This document shows, piece after piece, positions 26,617 through 37,000 of a stretch of DNA of 47,900 nucleotides. The first letter of the stretch is position 1. Each line of letters starts with the position of its first letter. Origin of the DNA: Verrucomicrobiales bacterium. GTDB lineage: Bacteria > Verrucomicrobiota > Verrucomicrobiia > Verrucomicrobiales > DEV007. A program made the position numbers and the translations under genes. Below the pieces are notes generated by a model, which was not told the DNA's origin, did no database searches, and saw only the letters and a list, made by a program, of their open reading frames with translations. The DNA lies in the NCBI GenBank assembly GCA_028047635.1, contig JAOFXR010000019.1, positions 1-47,900 on the forward strand. Direction: 5' to 3'.

Positions 26617-27009
26617 ATGAAAATCCCCGCTCTTATTTTTCTTCTAGCCAGCACTTTCCTCACCCCCGCCGTTGCGGAAGAGATTCCCGCGATCACGATC
26701 GCAGAAATGGAATCCATTATCGATTCGAAGAAAGCGATCATCCTCGACGCCAACGGATCAAAGTATTTCGCGAAAGGGCATATCCCCGGCGCGGTCGATT
26801 TTCGAGCGCATGAAGAGAACCTCGCCAAGGTCCTCGGCGAAGACAAGAAGCAGCTCGTCGTCGTCTATTGCGGAAGCCCCTCCTGTGAAGCCTATCTCAA
26901 TGCCGCTGTCGCGGTCCAACAACTCGGATACACCAACGTGAAGCATCTCCCCGCCGGCATCTCCGGCTGGATCACCGCCGGCAAACCAACGGACGTCACA
27001 AAGGAGTGA
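26617..27009 (+). CDS. Exported rhodanese-domain protein
   Basis: A 130-residue single-domain rhodanese. Signal peptide MKIPALIFLLASTFLTPAVA; rhodanese core (residues 22-125) with ILDANGSKYFAKGHIPGAVDF, the catalytic-loop cysteine in VVVYCGSPSCEAY, and LPAGISGWITAGKP at the end. The active-site loop begins CGSPSC, with a second cysteine that could support thiol chemistry or persulfide transfer in the periplasm. It lies 20 bases after a strong terminator, so it has its own promoter. It adds to the exported redox/sulfur genes of this region (thioredoxin-like selenoprotein, MsrA). Confidence 0.92.
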   Translation: MKIPALIFLLASTFLTPAVAEEIPAITIAEMESIIDSKKAIILDANGSKYFAKGHIPGAVDFRAHEENLAKVLGEDKKQLVVVYCGSPSCEAYLNAAVAVQQLGYTNVKHLPAGISGWITAGKPTDVTKE

Positions 27010-27034
27010 TAGAGATCCGGCCCGCCAGAAAAAA

Positions 27035-27793
27035 TTATTCAATCGCTCCGGACTGATCAGCCGGAGGAGATGGGTTCGCACCGGGAAGAGGTGGAGTGCC
27101 ATAATCTTTGATCAGTTCAGGGTTCACCTCAATGACTTCACCACCGCGCTCGAGATAGAGATCGTAGTGCTGGAAGATCAGATGGAACATCACAAACTGA
27201 AGCCCGGCGGCAACCACGAAAGCGCCTACCAGCAGAGCGATGTAGCCGACCAATACGAGCGGAATGGAGATGATGGAAACCAACAGCATATAGCCGATGA
27301 GACTCATCCCGACTTTTTTGATGAAGCTGAGAATGAACGTTTTCGAGAAGCCACTCTTAAAATCCATCATCAAACCTGATCGCAACATCACCGGATAAGT
27401 CACCAGCATGAGTAGAAGGAGAGAGAAGAGATAGAGGAAAAATCCTAAAATCAGGAGGGCAATTCCGGGGCCCTGATTGTTTTCGACAATGACCGAACCA
27501 ACCGACATTGGAATGGCACACACAAAAATGATCGGCATGAGAACGATTGTCGCCACAAGAGTGCAGAGAAAAGGCCACAGTCCTATCTGGAGATATTCAC
27601 CAAAATTGCTGAAATCAAAATCTTCAGCCGGTTTGCCGGCGCGAACCCGAGCAAACCTCCTCATCAGATAGCCAATGGCAACAAGTGGCCCGACGATGGG
27701 AATGATAACACTCACAGAGAGCCCCAAAATGGTCATCCATTTCTTTTCCGTGGAAAAGAGATCTTTAAACGAAGCAGCGAAATCGATTTTCAT
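27035..27793 (-). CDS. DUF4013-like membrane protein
   Basis: A 252-residue membrane protein with about five to six helices. The N-terminal arrangement FSTEKKWMTILGLSVSVIIPIVGPLVAIGYLMR followed by DFSNFGEYLQIGLWPFLCTLV matches the DUF4013 pattern of an amphipathic entry, a helix, a DF...W linker and glycine-poor helices. The C-terminus is a cytoplasmic proline-rich tail (PPLPGANPSPPADQSGAIE). Function unknown; related proteins may organise membranes. Divergent from the DUF5069 gene across 183 bases. Confidence 0.82.
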   Translation of the reverse strand: MKIDFAASFKDLFSTEKKWMTILGLSVSVIIPIVGPLVAIGYLMRRFARVRAGKPAEDFDFSNFGEYLQIGLWPFLCTLVATIVLMPIIFVCAIPMSVGSVIVENNQGPGIALLILGFFLYLFSLLLLMLVTYPVMLRSGLMMDFKSGFSKTFILSFIKKVGMSLIGYMLLVSIISIPLVLVGYIALLVGAFVVAAGLQFVMFHLIFQHYDLYLERGGEVIEVNPELIKDYGTPPLPGANPSPPADQSGAIE

Positions 27794-27976
27794 ATATTAT
27801 TGGAATGATATGACGAATTGGCAGTCGATCTCAAGCACGTCTTACGAAATAAAACGCTTCTTACGGCACGGAAATAGGGCCGAAAAAGCATTGAAGTCCC
27901 CGGTCGCACCCCCTACTCTCCCGACACACACAAGACAGAGCCCACGTTCTGTCAAAAACATCTGATTCAAATTATT

Positions 27977-28417
27977 ATGAGCAATATTGTTCCACTTATC
28001 AGCTCCGGTACTACCGGGCCTCTCGGCGTTCTTCACCTTCCACGTCTCTGGCTCAAAGCCTCTCTCGGCGCGGCTGGAAAACTCAATTCAGACTACCCTG
28101 CAATCGGAGCCGGCTACGACCAGATGGTTCTCGACGGCCTCGGCATCGACAAAGGCGACTTCGAAAGCTATATCGCTGATTCCAAGCCAAGCTACATCGA
28201 GCTTGAGAACTGGGTTCTTCAACAGAAGGGCGGATCACTCGATCAGGATGCAGTTGATAAGCTGAATGCGGCAATCACCGGTTACATCCACGACGACGGC
28301 ACACGTGCTGAGATCCTCGAAGCAGCGGGTCGCGACGATGACGGAACCGTTAAGGACGCCGTTAACCTCAACAACCTCGATGACTGGGCTATCTTCCACG
28401 GACAGGAGCTCAAGTAA
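27977..28417 (+). CDS. DUF5069 domain protein
   Basis: A 146-residue soluble protein. The segment LGVLHLPRLWLKASLGAAGKL followed by GYDQMVLDGLGIDKGDFESYI is the DUF5069 hallmark, and the remainder (RDDDGTVKDAVNLNNLDDWAIFHGQ) completes the domain. Function is not established. The leader holds a GACAGA/TCTGTC inverted repeat near 27940-27960. A strong terminator follows at 28449-28488, preceded by a perfect TCAGGAG/CTCCTGA hairpin, so this is a single-gene transcript. Confidence 0.88.
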   Translation: MSNIVPLISSGTTGPLGVLHLPRLWLKASLGAAGKLNSDYPAIGAGYDQMVLDGLGIDKGDFESYIADSKPSYIELENWVLQQKGGSLDQDAVDKLNAAITGYIHDDGTRAEILEAAGRDDDGTVKDAVNLNNLDDWAIFHGQELK

Positions 28418-28448
28418 TCGTATCAGGAGTTTACTCTCCTGAATTTTC

Positions 28449-28488
28449 AAAAACCCGCTTCGGCCTCGTGTCGCAAGCGGGTTTTTTT
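28449..28488 (+). terminator. Rho-independent terminator after the DUF5069 gene
   Basis: The stem AACCCGCTT pairs perfectly with AAGCGGGTT around a 14-base loop; an A-run precedes it and seven T follow. A second hairpin (TCAGGAG/CTCCTGA, near 28424-28443) lies just upstream. Confidence 0.92.
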
Positions 28489-28585
28489 GTTTCCTCTAAT
28501 CAATGGCATTCAAAACCGTTCATAAAGCGGTTGTTTTCCTCTAGCGGTCCTGCTATCGCTCATTCCATCCAATTTTGAACTTACT

Positions 28586-29773
28586 ATGATCATCGCTCCC
28601 AAAACCCGTGGCTTTATCTGCACCACCGCACACCCCGAAGGCTGTGCCGCCCATGTCCAATCGCAGATCGATTATGTAAAATCACAAGCACCTCTCGCGA
28701 ACCCACCGAAAAAGGTGCTCGTGATCGGCGCCTCTACAGGCTATGGCCTAGCCTCTCGCATCGTCCCTGCTTTCGGCGGAGGTGCCTCTACTATCGGCGT
28801 ATTTTTCGAAAAACCCGGCACCGAACGCAAAACAGGAAGCGCCGGCTGGTATAACTCAGTTGCTTTTGAAAACGCAGCCCAGAAAGAGGGCCTCTATGCA
28901 AAGAGTTTCAACGGCGACGCGTTTTCCAATGAAATCAAAGAGCAAGTCATCGAGACAATCAAAGCCGACCTCGGACAAATTGACTGCATCGTTTACAGCC
29001 TTGCCTCTCCCCGCAGGACCGATCCTACCGGTGGCGAGACCTACCGCTCCGTTCTCAAGCCAATCGGAGCACCCTACAGTCAGAAGAATGTAAACACCGA
29101 CACCGGCGTTGTCGCCCCGATCAGCATTGAACCGGCAGAAGGGGATGAAATTGCCCACACCGTGAAAGTGATGGGCGGAGAAGACTGGGAACTCTGGATC
29201 AACGCACTCAGTGAAGCAGGTGTTCTCGCCGACGGATTTAAAACCGTAGCCTATTCCTACATCGGGCCGGATCTCACCTACCAGATTTACACGAACGGAA
29301 CCATCGGCAAAGCGAAAGAGCACGTCGAAGAATCCGCGACTCGCATGAACGAGAAGTTCGGTGCTGGTTCCGCCGTCGTTTCGGTGAACAAAGCACTCGT
29401 AACACAAGCCAGTTCTGCAATTCCTGTGGTGCCTCTTTACATCTCGCTCCTTTATAAGGTCATGAAAGAAAAAGGAAATCACGAAGGCTGTATCGAGCAG
29501 ATCCAGCGCCTCTTCGGTGATTACATGGCCGCCGATTCAGCGAAAGCACTCGATGAAAAAGGCCGTATCCGCATCGATGACTGGGAGATGGAAGATGATG
29601 TCCAGGCAGCCGTAGCGTCAGCCTGGGAAGCCGTTACGACCGAGAACCTGGGGGATCTTTCTGACTTTTCCGGTTACCAAAAGGAATTTCTCAAGCTGTT
29701 CGGATTCGGACTCGACTCCGTTGACTATTCTGCCGAGACCACCCCTGAAAGACCTCTTCCTTCCGAATCATAA
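28586..29773 (+). CDS. fabV: Trans-2-enoyl-ACP/CoA reductase FabV
   Basis: A 395-residue enzyme that performs the last reduction of each fatty-acid elongation cycle, using NAD(P)H on enoyl-ACP or enoyl-CoA. The start MIIAPKTRGFICTTAHPEGC, the nucleotide loop VIGASTGYGLASRI, the SLASPRRTDP segment and the FabV-specific Tyr-x8-Lys site (YTNGTIGKAK) are all present, and the length is normal (about 400). FabV is the large, triclosan-tolerant type of enoyl reductase, unlike FabI. It stands alone between a terminator and the lipoprotein gene. Confidence 0.97.
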   Translation: MIIAPKTRGFICTTAHPEGCAAHVQSQIDYVKSQAPLANPPKKVLVIGASTGYGLASRIVPAFGGGASTIGVFFEKPGTERKTGSAGWYNSVAFENAAQKEGLYAKSFNGDAFSNEIKEQVIETIKADLGQIDCIVYSLASPRRTDPTGGETYRSVLKPIGAPYSQKNVNTDTGVVAPISIEPAEGDEIAHTVKVMGGEDWELWINALSEAGVLADGFKTVAYSYIGPDLTYQIYTNGTIGKAKEHVEESATRMNEKFGAGSAVVSVNKALVTQASSAIPVVPLYISLLYKVMKEKGNHEGCIEQIQRLFGDYMAADSAKALDEKGRIRIDDWEMEDDVQAAVASAWEAVTTENLGDLSDFSGYQKEFLKLFGFGLDSVDYSAETTPERPLPSES

Positions 29774-29838
29774 CGGAAGAATAGAAATATAATTACCATA
29801 ATTATTTGTATTTGTTGTAATTTAGGATAGGGTTGTTT

Positions 29839-29879
29839 TACACAAACACCCGACCTGCGGATTAACCTACACAAACACC
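29839..29879. repeat. Two 12-bp direct repeats upstream of the L,D-transpeptidase gene
   Basis: TACACAAACACC occurs at 29839-29850 and again at 29868-29879, a period of 29 bases, ending 14 bases before the ATG at 29894. An AT-rich perfect inverted repeat ATAATTA-CCA-TAATTAT lies further upstream at 29789-29805. The repeats may be paired binding sites for a regulator. Confidence 0.5.
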
Positions 29880-29893
29880 AAATACAGACAGTT

Positions 29894-30463
29894 ATGAAGA
29901 GAAGAGTCCTCTCGTATGGTCTCGCGCTATCCCTAATCTTAGGGGCTGCGGCCGTGACCTCGTGCACCAGTAACGGCGACGGAACCAATGCGTCCCGCTC
30001 GCGGACTGGCAACATGTTTCAAAGCAGCTTCACCTCGAAGCCGTCCATTGAACGCCATGCCAGCGGAGCCCGGGTCAATCCCATGATCCTTTCACAAAGC
30101 AACAGCAAGAATACTCGTGTTGTTATCGATGTGGCCGATCAACGCGGATACCTCCTTGTCGATGGCAAGATTGCGATTGATACCCCCGTGTCCACCGCCC
30201 GTCCGGGTAAATGGACACCACGTGGAAGTTTCAATATCTCGCAAAAGGTTCGCACCGGAAAAATTTCCACCATCTACGGGGTTGAGATGCCCTATTGGAT
30301 GCGTCTTAGCGGCGGTGCCTACGGCATGCATGCCGGCCACCTTCCGGGATATCCCGCTTCCGCAGGATGTGTCCGAATGCCGCCAGCCTCAGCCCAAATG
30401 ATTTTTGACAACACGACCTACGGGACTCGGGTCAATATCTACAGCAGCTGGAGCGGAGCCTGA
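29894..30463 (+). CDS. L,D-transpeptidase (YkuD) lipoprotein
   Basis: A 189-residue predicted lipoprotein. The signal ends at the lipobox VTSC near residue 24. A low-complexity Ser/Arg/Thr linker leads into a YkuD domain: VVIDVADQRGYLLVDGKIAID, TPRGSFNI, MHAGHLPGYPASAGCVRM, the last holding the H...S-x-GC-x-R-M catalytic signature with the active-site cysteine. It would form 3-3 crosslinks in peptidoglycan or attach proteins to it, working at the outer face of the inner membrane or in the outer membrane. It is convergent with, and overlaps by 32 bases, the end of the secretin-like gene. Confidence 0.93.
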   Translation: MKRRVLSYGLALSLILGAAAVTSCTSNGDGTNASRSRTGNMFQSSFTSKPSIERHASGARVNPMILSQSNSKNTRVVIDVADQRGYLLVDGKIAIDTPVSTARPGKWTPRGSFNISQKVRTGKISTIYGVEMPYWMRLSGGAYGMHAGHLPGYPASAGCVRMPPASAQMIFDNTTYGTRVNIYSSWSGA

Positions 30464-31884
30464 TCACTCGTTGCTTCAGTAAAAAGTAGGTTGTCGGAAA
30501 ACAGCCGGAGGTCGAAAGGCTTCCGACTTCAAGCGTTTCGCCTTTGAGATTATTTGCCCCCTTAATATTCCCGACGCTCAGTTGGTTATCGGTCGCTATT
30601 CGAAAGAGTGTCTCCCCTTTCTTAACGCAATGCTCATCAAGGTTTGCCACCTCATAGACATCTCCGGCAAGAAGCATCCGAGCCCTCGAAAACTGCTTTT
30701 CGTAAGCCTCACGACGCGAAACGGTCATCTCGTGCTCAGGCAGCAGAAAAAGTGCTTCTTCATACTTTTCAATGCCTCCATTGTAATCTCTATCAGCCAT
30801 TAACTGAGACCCTCTCAACGCTGCTTCGTCGGCCATTTTAACGCTCTCTTGCATCGCTGTGGTAAATTGAATTTCAGGGGAAGCTTGAGGATTAGCCGCA
30901 ATCATCGGTGGCTCTTTTCCACCAGGCGCGTCCTTCTTTTTCTCCACCTTGCCATGAATCGGCATCCCCGACGGATCCATGATCTGCGCTTTCACGAACA
31001 CAAACCGGCACTTTCCATTTTCACGCCGTTCAGCAATAACGACCGTTTGCCCATCCCATATCGTCACTTTGTGCGGAGTCGCTACGGCGTCGAGTTCATC
31101 AAAAAGCGGCTCGCCATGGAGAGGGAGAAAAACACTCAAATCCACCGTGAAATTATCTGCGCCAAGCACTGCCTGCACGCCATAACGTTTGTCATCCTCC
31201 TGCACCATGAGGAGTTGGCCTGAGCGGCACATCGCGGAGGGAAGATTTTGGAGATCGACTCCTTTTTGCTGATTGAGCGCCCGGATTATCATCTGATACT
31301 GAGGGTCGGTGAGAACCCCATTGATCACTCTTCCGACTCTCTCGCCCTCGTTGGAAGGGATCGCGGGAGGTCTCGCAAATTCCTTTCTGAAGGTGTCAGG
31401 CGAATCAAAAATGACGACGCGCTTCTTCTCGCTTGGCTTCGGCAACTCCGGAAGCTCGAACGCCTCTTGAAACTCAGCATATAACGAACTCTTCCACCCT
31501 TTCCTGAAATCCTTCTCATCAAACCGCGCCTCGTTAACAGTCACATAAATCTGTTTCTGCACTCCCTGAGTAATCGATTCGATGTATGCCTCGACCAGTT
31601 CCATCTGATCTTGAGTATTTCTCACAATAAGCTGAGACGTCGCCGGGTTGTATATCGCGGAGGCTCCGGTTCCAAAAGTGATCCCCGCGCTCGTCAGCAC
31701 TTCCTTTGCAGTCTTTCTCGGAGTCGCCGGACGCAGGCTTCTGAACGGATCACTCAATGGCGCGGACTCCGTATGCAAAAAAAGCGGTGGCACCGTCTAC
31801 ACATTCGTAAATAAATCGCCGTCAGCCGCCACCGTAAAAAGGGGCGCTCATCACGAGAATCAGGCAGAGAATAATCGGTTTCAT
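30432..31884 (-). pseudogene. Secretin-like/LysM protein gene with broken 5' end
   Basis: A long frame (31793 to 30432) carries secretin short-domain-like repeats (VLTSAGITFGTGASAIYNPATSQLIV) and a secretin-like beta region. A LysM-like motif near the C-terminus follows (CVKKGETLFRIATDNQLSVGNIKGANNLKGETLEVG). It lacks a start with a signal peptide: its only candidate start is a GTG. A normal signal peptide (MKPIILCLILVMSAPF, ATG at 31884) lies just upstream in another frame, ending in TGA. The main frame between them is VAADGDLFTNV followed by TAG. One slip in the CCCCTTTTT run plus the TAG would explain this. The end after LEVG also looks aberrant. I call it a pseudogene, but a GTG-started product cannot be excluded. 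Confidence 0.6.
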
Positions 31885-31907
31885 GTCTCTGCATGCTACC
31901 ACAGACG

Positions 31908-32516
31908 TTAATCCCACTCCACGATGTAGCCGACAACGGAAGAATCATTCTCCCAACAATCGTTCCATTTTCCGTCCATCCGAATAATTAGAAAATGCTC
32001 GCGCCTTCTGTAATTATCGGGTTGACCTTTGAGCCAGTTTTTGAATTCCATCTGCTTTCCATCACTGAACTCCCAGAGCCCCTCCACTTCTTTATCAGAA
32101 CCATCAACCCAGATCTTCAGCCCATCGGAAAGCTTGAAGACAAAATCATTCATCTCCTGATCCCGGATCCGCACCAAATGCCCTCCCATCGCTTCGGCCT
32201 TACCTGCAGCTTTGCTTCCCGGCGTTTTATCCAGAACTCGAAGATACCATCGCCCCATGCGAAAAACGGCTTCCTCGGGAACATCAATGGGACGCTTCGG
32301 TTCCCAGCTTTTCAAAAAAACCTGATCTTCAAGACTCAGCTCAAGAGTAGGAATCGTGAACTCCTGACCATTGGAAAGCTCCAGAACTGCGACCTTGTCA
32401 GTGAAATAAGTAATTTCGGCTTCAACCGTTTTCCCGTCACTCCGTGTCCACGTTCTCGCGGAGCCGATGTTTATGATACCAAAAGTAATTAATAATAAAC
32501 AGATTGCCACCTTCAT
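31908..32516 (-). CDS. Exported SHD1 plus C-type lectin-like domain protein
   Basis: A 202-residue protein. Signal peptide MKVAICLLLITFGIINIGSA; residues about 21-70 are an SHD1-type domain (RTWTRSDGKTVEAEITYF, LSLEDQVFLKSW); residues about 85-202 are a C-type lectin-like domain (GRWYLRVLDK, MGGHLVRIRDQEMNDFVF, IWVDGSDKEVEGLWEFSDG). The lectin domain keeps a QPDN motif (galactose-type calcium site) and the WND motif (GKWNDCW), but lacks most canonical disulfide cysteines. Calcium-dependent binding of a galactose-like sugar is a reasonable prediction. It follows the DUF1501 gene on the same strand after a 52-base gap. Confidence 0.82.
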   Translation of the reverse strand: MKVAICLLLITFGIINIGSARTWTRSDGKTVEAEITYFTDKVAVLELSNGQEFTIPTLELSLEDQVFLKSWEPKRPIDVPEEAVFRMGRWYLRVLDKTPGSKAAGKAEAMGGHLVRIRDQEMNDFVFKLSDGLKIWVDGSDKEVEGLWEFSDGKQMEFKNWLKGQPDNYRRREHFLIIRMDGKWNDCWENDSSVVGYIVEWD

Positions 32517-32568
32517 CGCTAAATTCCCCAGAGTTTAACAAAATCGAAAAAGGAGTCAATGCCGAGGC

Positions 32569-34020
32569 TCACGCCAGAATATCCTTCACGACATCCCCGT
32601 GTACATCGGTGAGACGAAACCGCCTTCCCTGAAATCGATACGTCAATTTCTCGTGATCAATCCCTAACAAGTGCATTACCGTCGCTTGAAAATCGTGCAC
32701 GTGCACCTTCTTATCGACCACGTTATACGCATAGTCATCAGTCTGCCCATGCACTTCACCGGCTTTGACGCCGCCTCCTGCCATCCACATGGAAAAGGCG
32801 GCACCGTGATGATCACGACCATGCTTTTGGGGATTGTTAATATCGCCCTGACCAAAAGGCGTCCTCCCAAATTCACCGCCCCAGATCACTAAAGTATCCT
32901 CGAGCAGTCCGCGCTGATCGAGATCCTTCACCAACGCAGCACTCGGCTGATCTGTGTCGCGACATTGCACCTCAAGCTGCGTCGGCACATTGTTATGTTG
33001 ATCCCACCCCGCGTGCATCAGTTGGATAAATTGAGTCCCCCGTTCCGCGAGGCGGCGAGCCTGAAGACAGTTACGAGCAAATGATCCCGGTCGATGAACA
33101 TCCGGCCCATACATATCAAGAATGTGTTGCGGCTCATTTGAGAGATCGGTCAACTCCGGCACACTCGTCTGCATCCGATATGCCATTTCATACTGAGAGA
33201 TTCGGGTCTCGATCTCTGGATCAGCGACATCCTCGTAGTGCTCGCGATTCAGCGAAGCAATGTCATCGATCATCCCCTTTTTCATTCCGCGGGAAAGACC
33301 TTTGGGATCGGAAAGATAAAGGACCGGATCGCCCTGACTTCGAAATTTCACGCCCTGGTGCTTACTCGGAATAAACCCACTCCCCCAGTAGTAATCATAA
33401 AACAACTGACCGCATGAGTTTTCCCTGTCACGGGACAGCATCACAACAAACCCGGGAAGATCTTCACTCGCCGATCCAAGTCCGTAATCCATCCACGCCC
33501 CCATACTCGGACGCCCCGGCAATTGGTGTCCTGTTAGAAAAAAAGTCACCGCCGGAGCGTGATTAACCGCTTCGGTATTCATCGAATTGATCAGACAAAT
33601 CTTATCCGAAATCTCACGAGTGTAGGGAACGAGGTCCGACATCCACATCCCCGACTTCTTGTTCTGTTGAAACTTCTTCAACGGACGAAGAACCGGGTGA
33701 TCCTTGTAACTTCCCGTCATCGTACTGAGACGAACGCCCGCACGCACCGATTCGGGGATATTCTCCCCGTGCAAGCCATACATGTTCGACTTGTAGTCGA
33801 AGAGATCGAGATGGGAAGGCCCGCCCGTCTGCATCAGGTAGATGACGCGTTTCGCCTTTGCCACGTGATTGGGAAAACCCGGTAAGGCATTGCCTCCGCC
33901 CGCGCCCACCGCAGAATTGCCGCCTAGTAATGAAGCGAGTGCCGCCCCCCCAATCCCGGTCGCCGACTTCCCAAAGAACTGACGCCGCGTTTGCTGTTGG
34001 TGCTGAAAAATGGGATTCAT
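32569..34020 (-). CDS. DUF1501 domain protein with Tat signal
   Basis: A 483-residue protein of the sulfatase/alkaline-phosphatase-like fold group. A twin-arginine start (QQTRRQFFGKSATGIGGAALASLLGG) shows folded export. Conserved DUF1501 segments are visible: MQTGGPSHLDLFDYKSNM, NSMNTEAVNHAPAVTFFLTG, AGWDQHNNVP, VIWGGEFGRTPFGQG and KHGRDHHGAAFSMWMAGGGVKAG. Its function is not settled, but it regularly accompanies PSD1 proteins, and here its start overlaps the PSD1 stop by 4 bases. It is the last gene of a three-gene operon led by an ECF sigma factor. Confidence 0.94.
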   Translation of the reverse strand: MNPIFQHQQQTRRQFFGKSATGIGGAALASLLGGNSAVGAGGGNALPGFPNHVAKAKRVIYLMQTGGPSHLDLFDYKSNMYGLHGENIPESVRAGVRLSTMTGSYKDHPVLRPLKKFQQNKKSGMWMSDLVPYTREISDKICLINSMNTEAVNHAPAVTFFLTGHQLPGRPSMGAWMDYGLGSASEDLPGFVVMLSRDRENSCGQLFYDYYWGSGFIPSKHQGVKFRSQGDPVLYLSDPKGLSRGMKKGMIDDIASLNREHYEDVADPEIETRISQYEMAYRMQTSVPELTDLSNEPQHILDMYGPDVHRPGSFARNCLQARRLAERGTQFIQLMHAGWDQHNNVPTQLEVQCRDTDQPSAALVKDLDQRGLLEDTLVIWGGEFGRTPFGQGDINNPQKHGRDHHGAAFSMWMAGGGVKAGEVHGQTDDYAYNVVDKKVHVHDFQATVMHLLGIDHEKLTYRFQGRRFRLTDVHGDVVKDILA

Positions 34021-37000
34021 GGTCGGTTGAGCGTTTCATCGAGGTTCAGAATGACCTGTGCCATTCGCGTTAGCGCGGCCAGTTCCACCGCGTCTTTTTC
34101 CGTGGCTGCATAGGTGCTTGCCTCAGGTTTAAAACTGGCAAACTCATTCAAACTGCGCGCGTAGCCATTGAGCAGTAGCTCTTTTTCTCTCTCGTCAGGA
34201 AGACGCCCCGTCGCCAGTTCAAACGCAAAGCGAAGCTGAGTCCCCGGTGTCGATCCGCCTTCCTTTTTCATCCGGCCCGCCAGCGCCCGGGCCGCCTCGA
34301 CATAGGTGATGTCGTTGAGCAAAGTAAGCGCATGCAAAGGGGTGTTGGTGATCGATGACTTCACCATACAAACCTGGCGATTCGAACTGTCGAAGAGATT
34401 CGGTGGCGATGACGTGCGCCGCCAGAAACTGTAGAGACTCCGTCGATGCAACTGCGCAGGATCGGTCTGATGAGGGTAGCTAATTTTCCCGAAAGAGAAG
34501 TCCTTCCAAAGACCCTCCGGTTGATGCGGATAAACCGGCTCGCCGCCAATATCTTCGATGATGAGACCGGAAACCGCGAGTGCCTGATCTCTCAAGACCA
34601 TTGCCGGAAGCCGATACCTCGCACCTCTTGCGACGAGACGGTTTTCAGGATCCAACTCTTTTTTCTTCGGCGTGATTTTTGAATCCTGACGATAAGCCGA
34701 ACTGGAAACAATCAGGCTGATGAGATGCTTCACATCCCAACCGGATTCGACGAACTCCACCGCCAACCAGTCCAGTAATCCGGGATGAACCGGCAGTTCA
34801 CCTTGAACGCCAAAATCTTCTGCAGTTTTGACAATTCCAATTCCAAAAAATTGCTGCCAAATACGGTTGACGGTTACACGGGCGGTGAGAGGATGCGCCG
34901 GATCAACGAGCCACTTCGCAAGCCCAAGACGGTTCCTTGGCGTATCAGGCTTCATCGCAGGAAGAAAGGCCGGGGTTCCTGCTGATACTTTCTCAGTCGG
35001 TTGCTGATAATCCCCCCGCTCCAGAATAAACGTCTCCCGCATCTTGTCGGGAGGGTTATCCGCCATGACCATCACCTGCAGGATCGACTCACCGATTTTT
35101 CGTAGATCAGTGCGCGCCTTTTTGACCGACGCACCAATTTGCTTCCACTCTTCATTTTGGTGGTGATCGAACTGAGCAAGATAATGATCGACGATCTCCT
35201 GTTTCTGCCTCGCATTTCGTTTCTCTTCTTCTGTCCGCAGACCGCTGGAAACATTTCCGGGAAAACGGGTTCGATCGACCAGCTCAGCAAGAGTATAGGT
35301 CTTTTCCCATTCGCGCCGCTTTTCATCGATCGCGGGAGTCTGTTTTTTAATCTCACCTTCAAGTCGTTTCACTTCCACTTTCAGGCGTTCCTGCTCCGCG
35401 GTTTGAGCTTCGGTCGGCATCGTCAGAAGCGGTCGCGACAACTGCACCGTAGCGCCGCTTCCAAACGCACAGCCGCTTCCGGATCGCATATCGACTCCCC
35501 CCGTTTCAGGAACATTGTTAAAAAAGGCAAAAAACTGATAATATTCTTCGTGCTGAATCGGGTCGTATTTATGTGTGTGACACTGCGCGCAAGCCATCGT
35601 CAAACCGAGCCAGGTTGTTGCCGTCGTATCAACTCGGTCAATCACATAGTTAATTCGCTGCTCCTCTTTGATCGCGCCACCCTCTCCGTTCAGCATGTGA
35701 TTACGATTGAAGGCCGTCGCGATGATTTGATCATCGCGGGGGTTCTCCAACAAATCCCCCGCGATTTGCTCAATCGTAAACTGATCAAAAGGCATATTCT
35801 CGTTGTAAGCTTTCACCACCCAGTCACGCCACGGCCATTGATGTCGATTGCCATCCTGTTGAAACCCATTGGAATCCCCATATCGCGCCGCATCAAGCCA
35901 GGCCAGCGCCATCCGCTCACCGAAGTGAGGCGAAGCAAGAATGTGAGTCACCGCATCAGATATGGCTTTGTCAGGATCATCATCATACTGTTTCTCGAAA
36001 GCCGCGAGATCAACAGGCAACGGCGGAAGCCCTGTCAGGTCGAGCGAAATCCGTCTCAAAAGAGTTCGTGCGGATGCGGGTGAATTAGGCACAAGATTTT
36101 CGCTAGTGAGCCGTTCCAGAATGAACGTGTCGATCGGGTTTTTTATCCAATCGGAATCCAGCGCGGGTAACTCTGTTTTCTCCGGAGTCATGAATGCCCA
36201 ATGCGGATCATACTGAGCGCCATCATTAATCCACCGCCGGAGAATTTCCCTGTCGGCGGGACTGAGCTCACGATGGGAATCGGCTGGTGGCATCAGCTCG
36301 TCGGGATCATCGCTTAGAATACGCAACCACACTTCGCTCTTCTCAGCATTACCGGGGACAATCGCGGCATAACCACCAAGGTCAGCCGTCGCTGCCTCCA
36401 CCTTGTCGAGCCGGAGCCCAGCCTCCTGCGTTTTTTCATCCGGCCCATGACAGAAGAAACAGTTCTCAGAAAGAATCGGACGCACATGATGATTGAAAGA
36501 AATCTGGCCGGGGACAGTCGCCGCGCCTTCCGGCTTCCCCCCCCGGGGATTGCGACTGTTGGCTAGAGCCGCGGAACCACTCAAAGCAACCGCTTCATCA
36601 TTAGGATCATCGAGCGAGAGATTGGCCTGACGCGCTACCATGGCTTCAGCAGGTTGAGCGTCAAATTCAAGAGCAGGCTTTACGATGACCAGGTCAGTTG
36701 CATCCGAAGCAACAGGCCCGGACGAAGGTCCCACCAGGAAAATGACAATTGCCGCTACCAAAGCAACGGTAGCGGCAACATAACGCCATTTTGGCAACGC
36801 CGCGGGCGACGAATGAGAAGAAGGCATCGTAACGACGTTCCGGATTGGTAGCTCGATTCCCGCCTCGAGGAGCTCATGATCCGTGATTGCACCGAGTTCT
36901 GCACCAACGAAGCAATGGTCGCTGAATGAGGCGATACGCTCAGGATTCTCCTCCAGCAATTCCCATAACCGCTCCCGTTCCCAATCCGTGAGTTCCCGTT

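Noticed and set aside
31820..31830. A second selenocysteine at the TGA ending the signal-peptide frame of the secretin-like gene
   Set aside because: Reading through this TGA stays in the wrong frame and does not join the downstream protein; no SECIS-like hairpin was seen.
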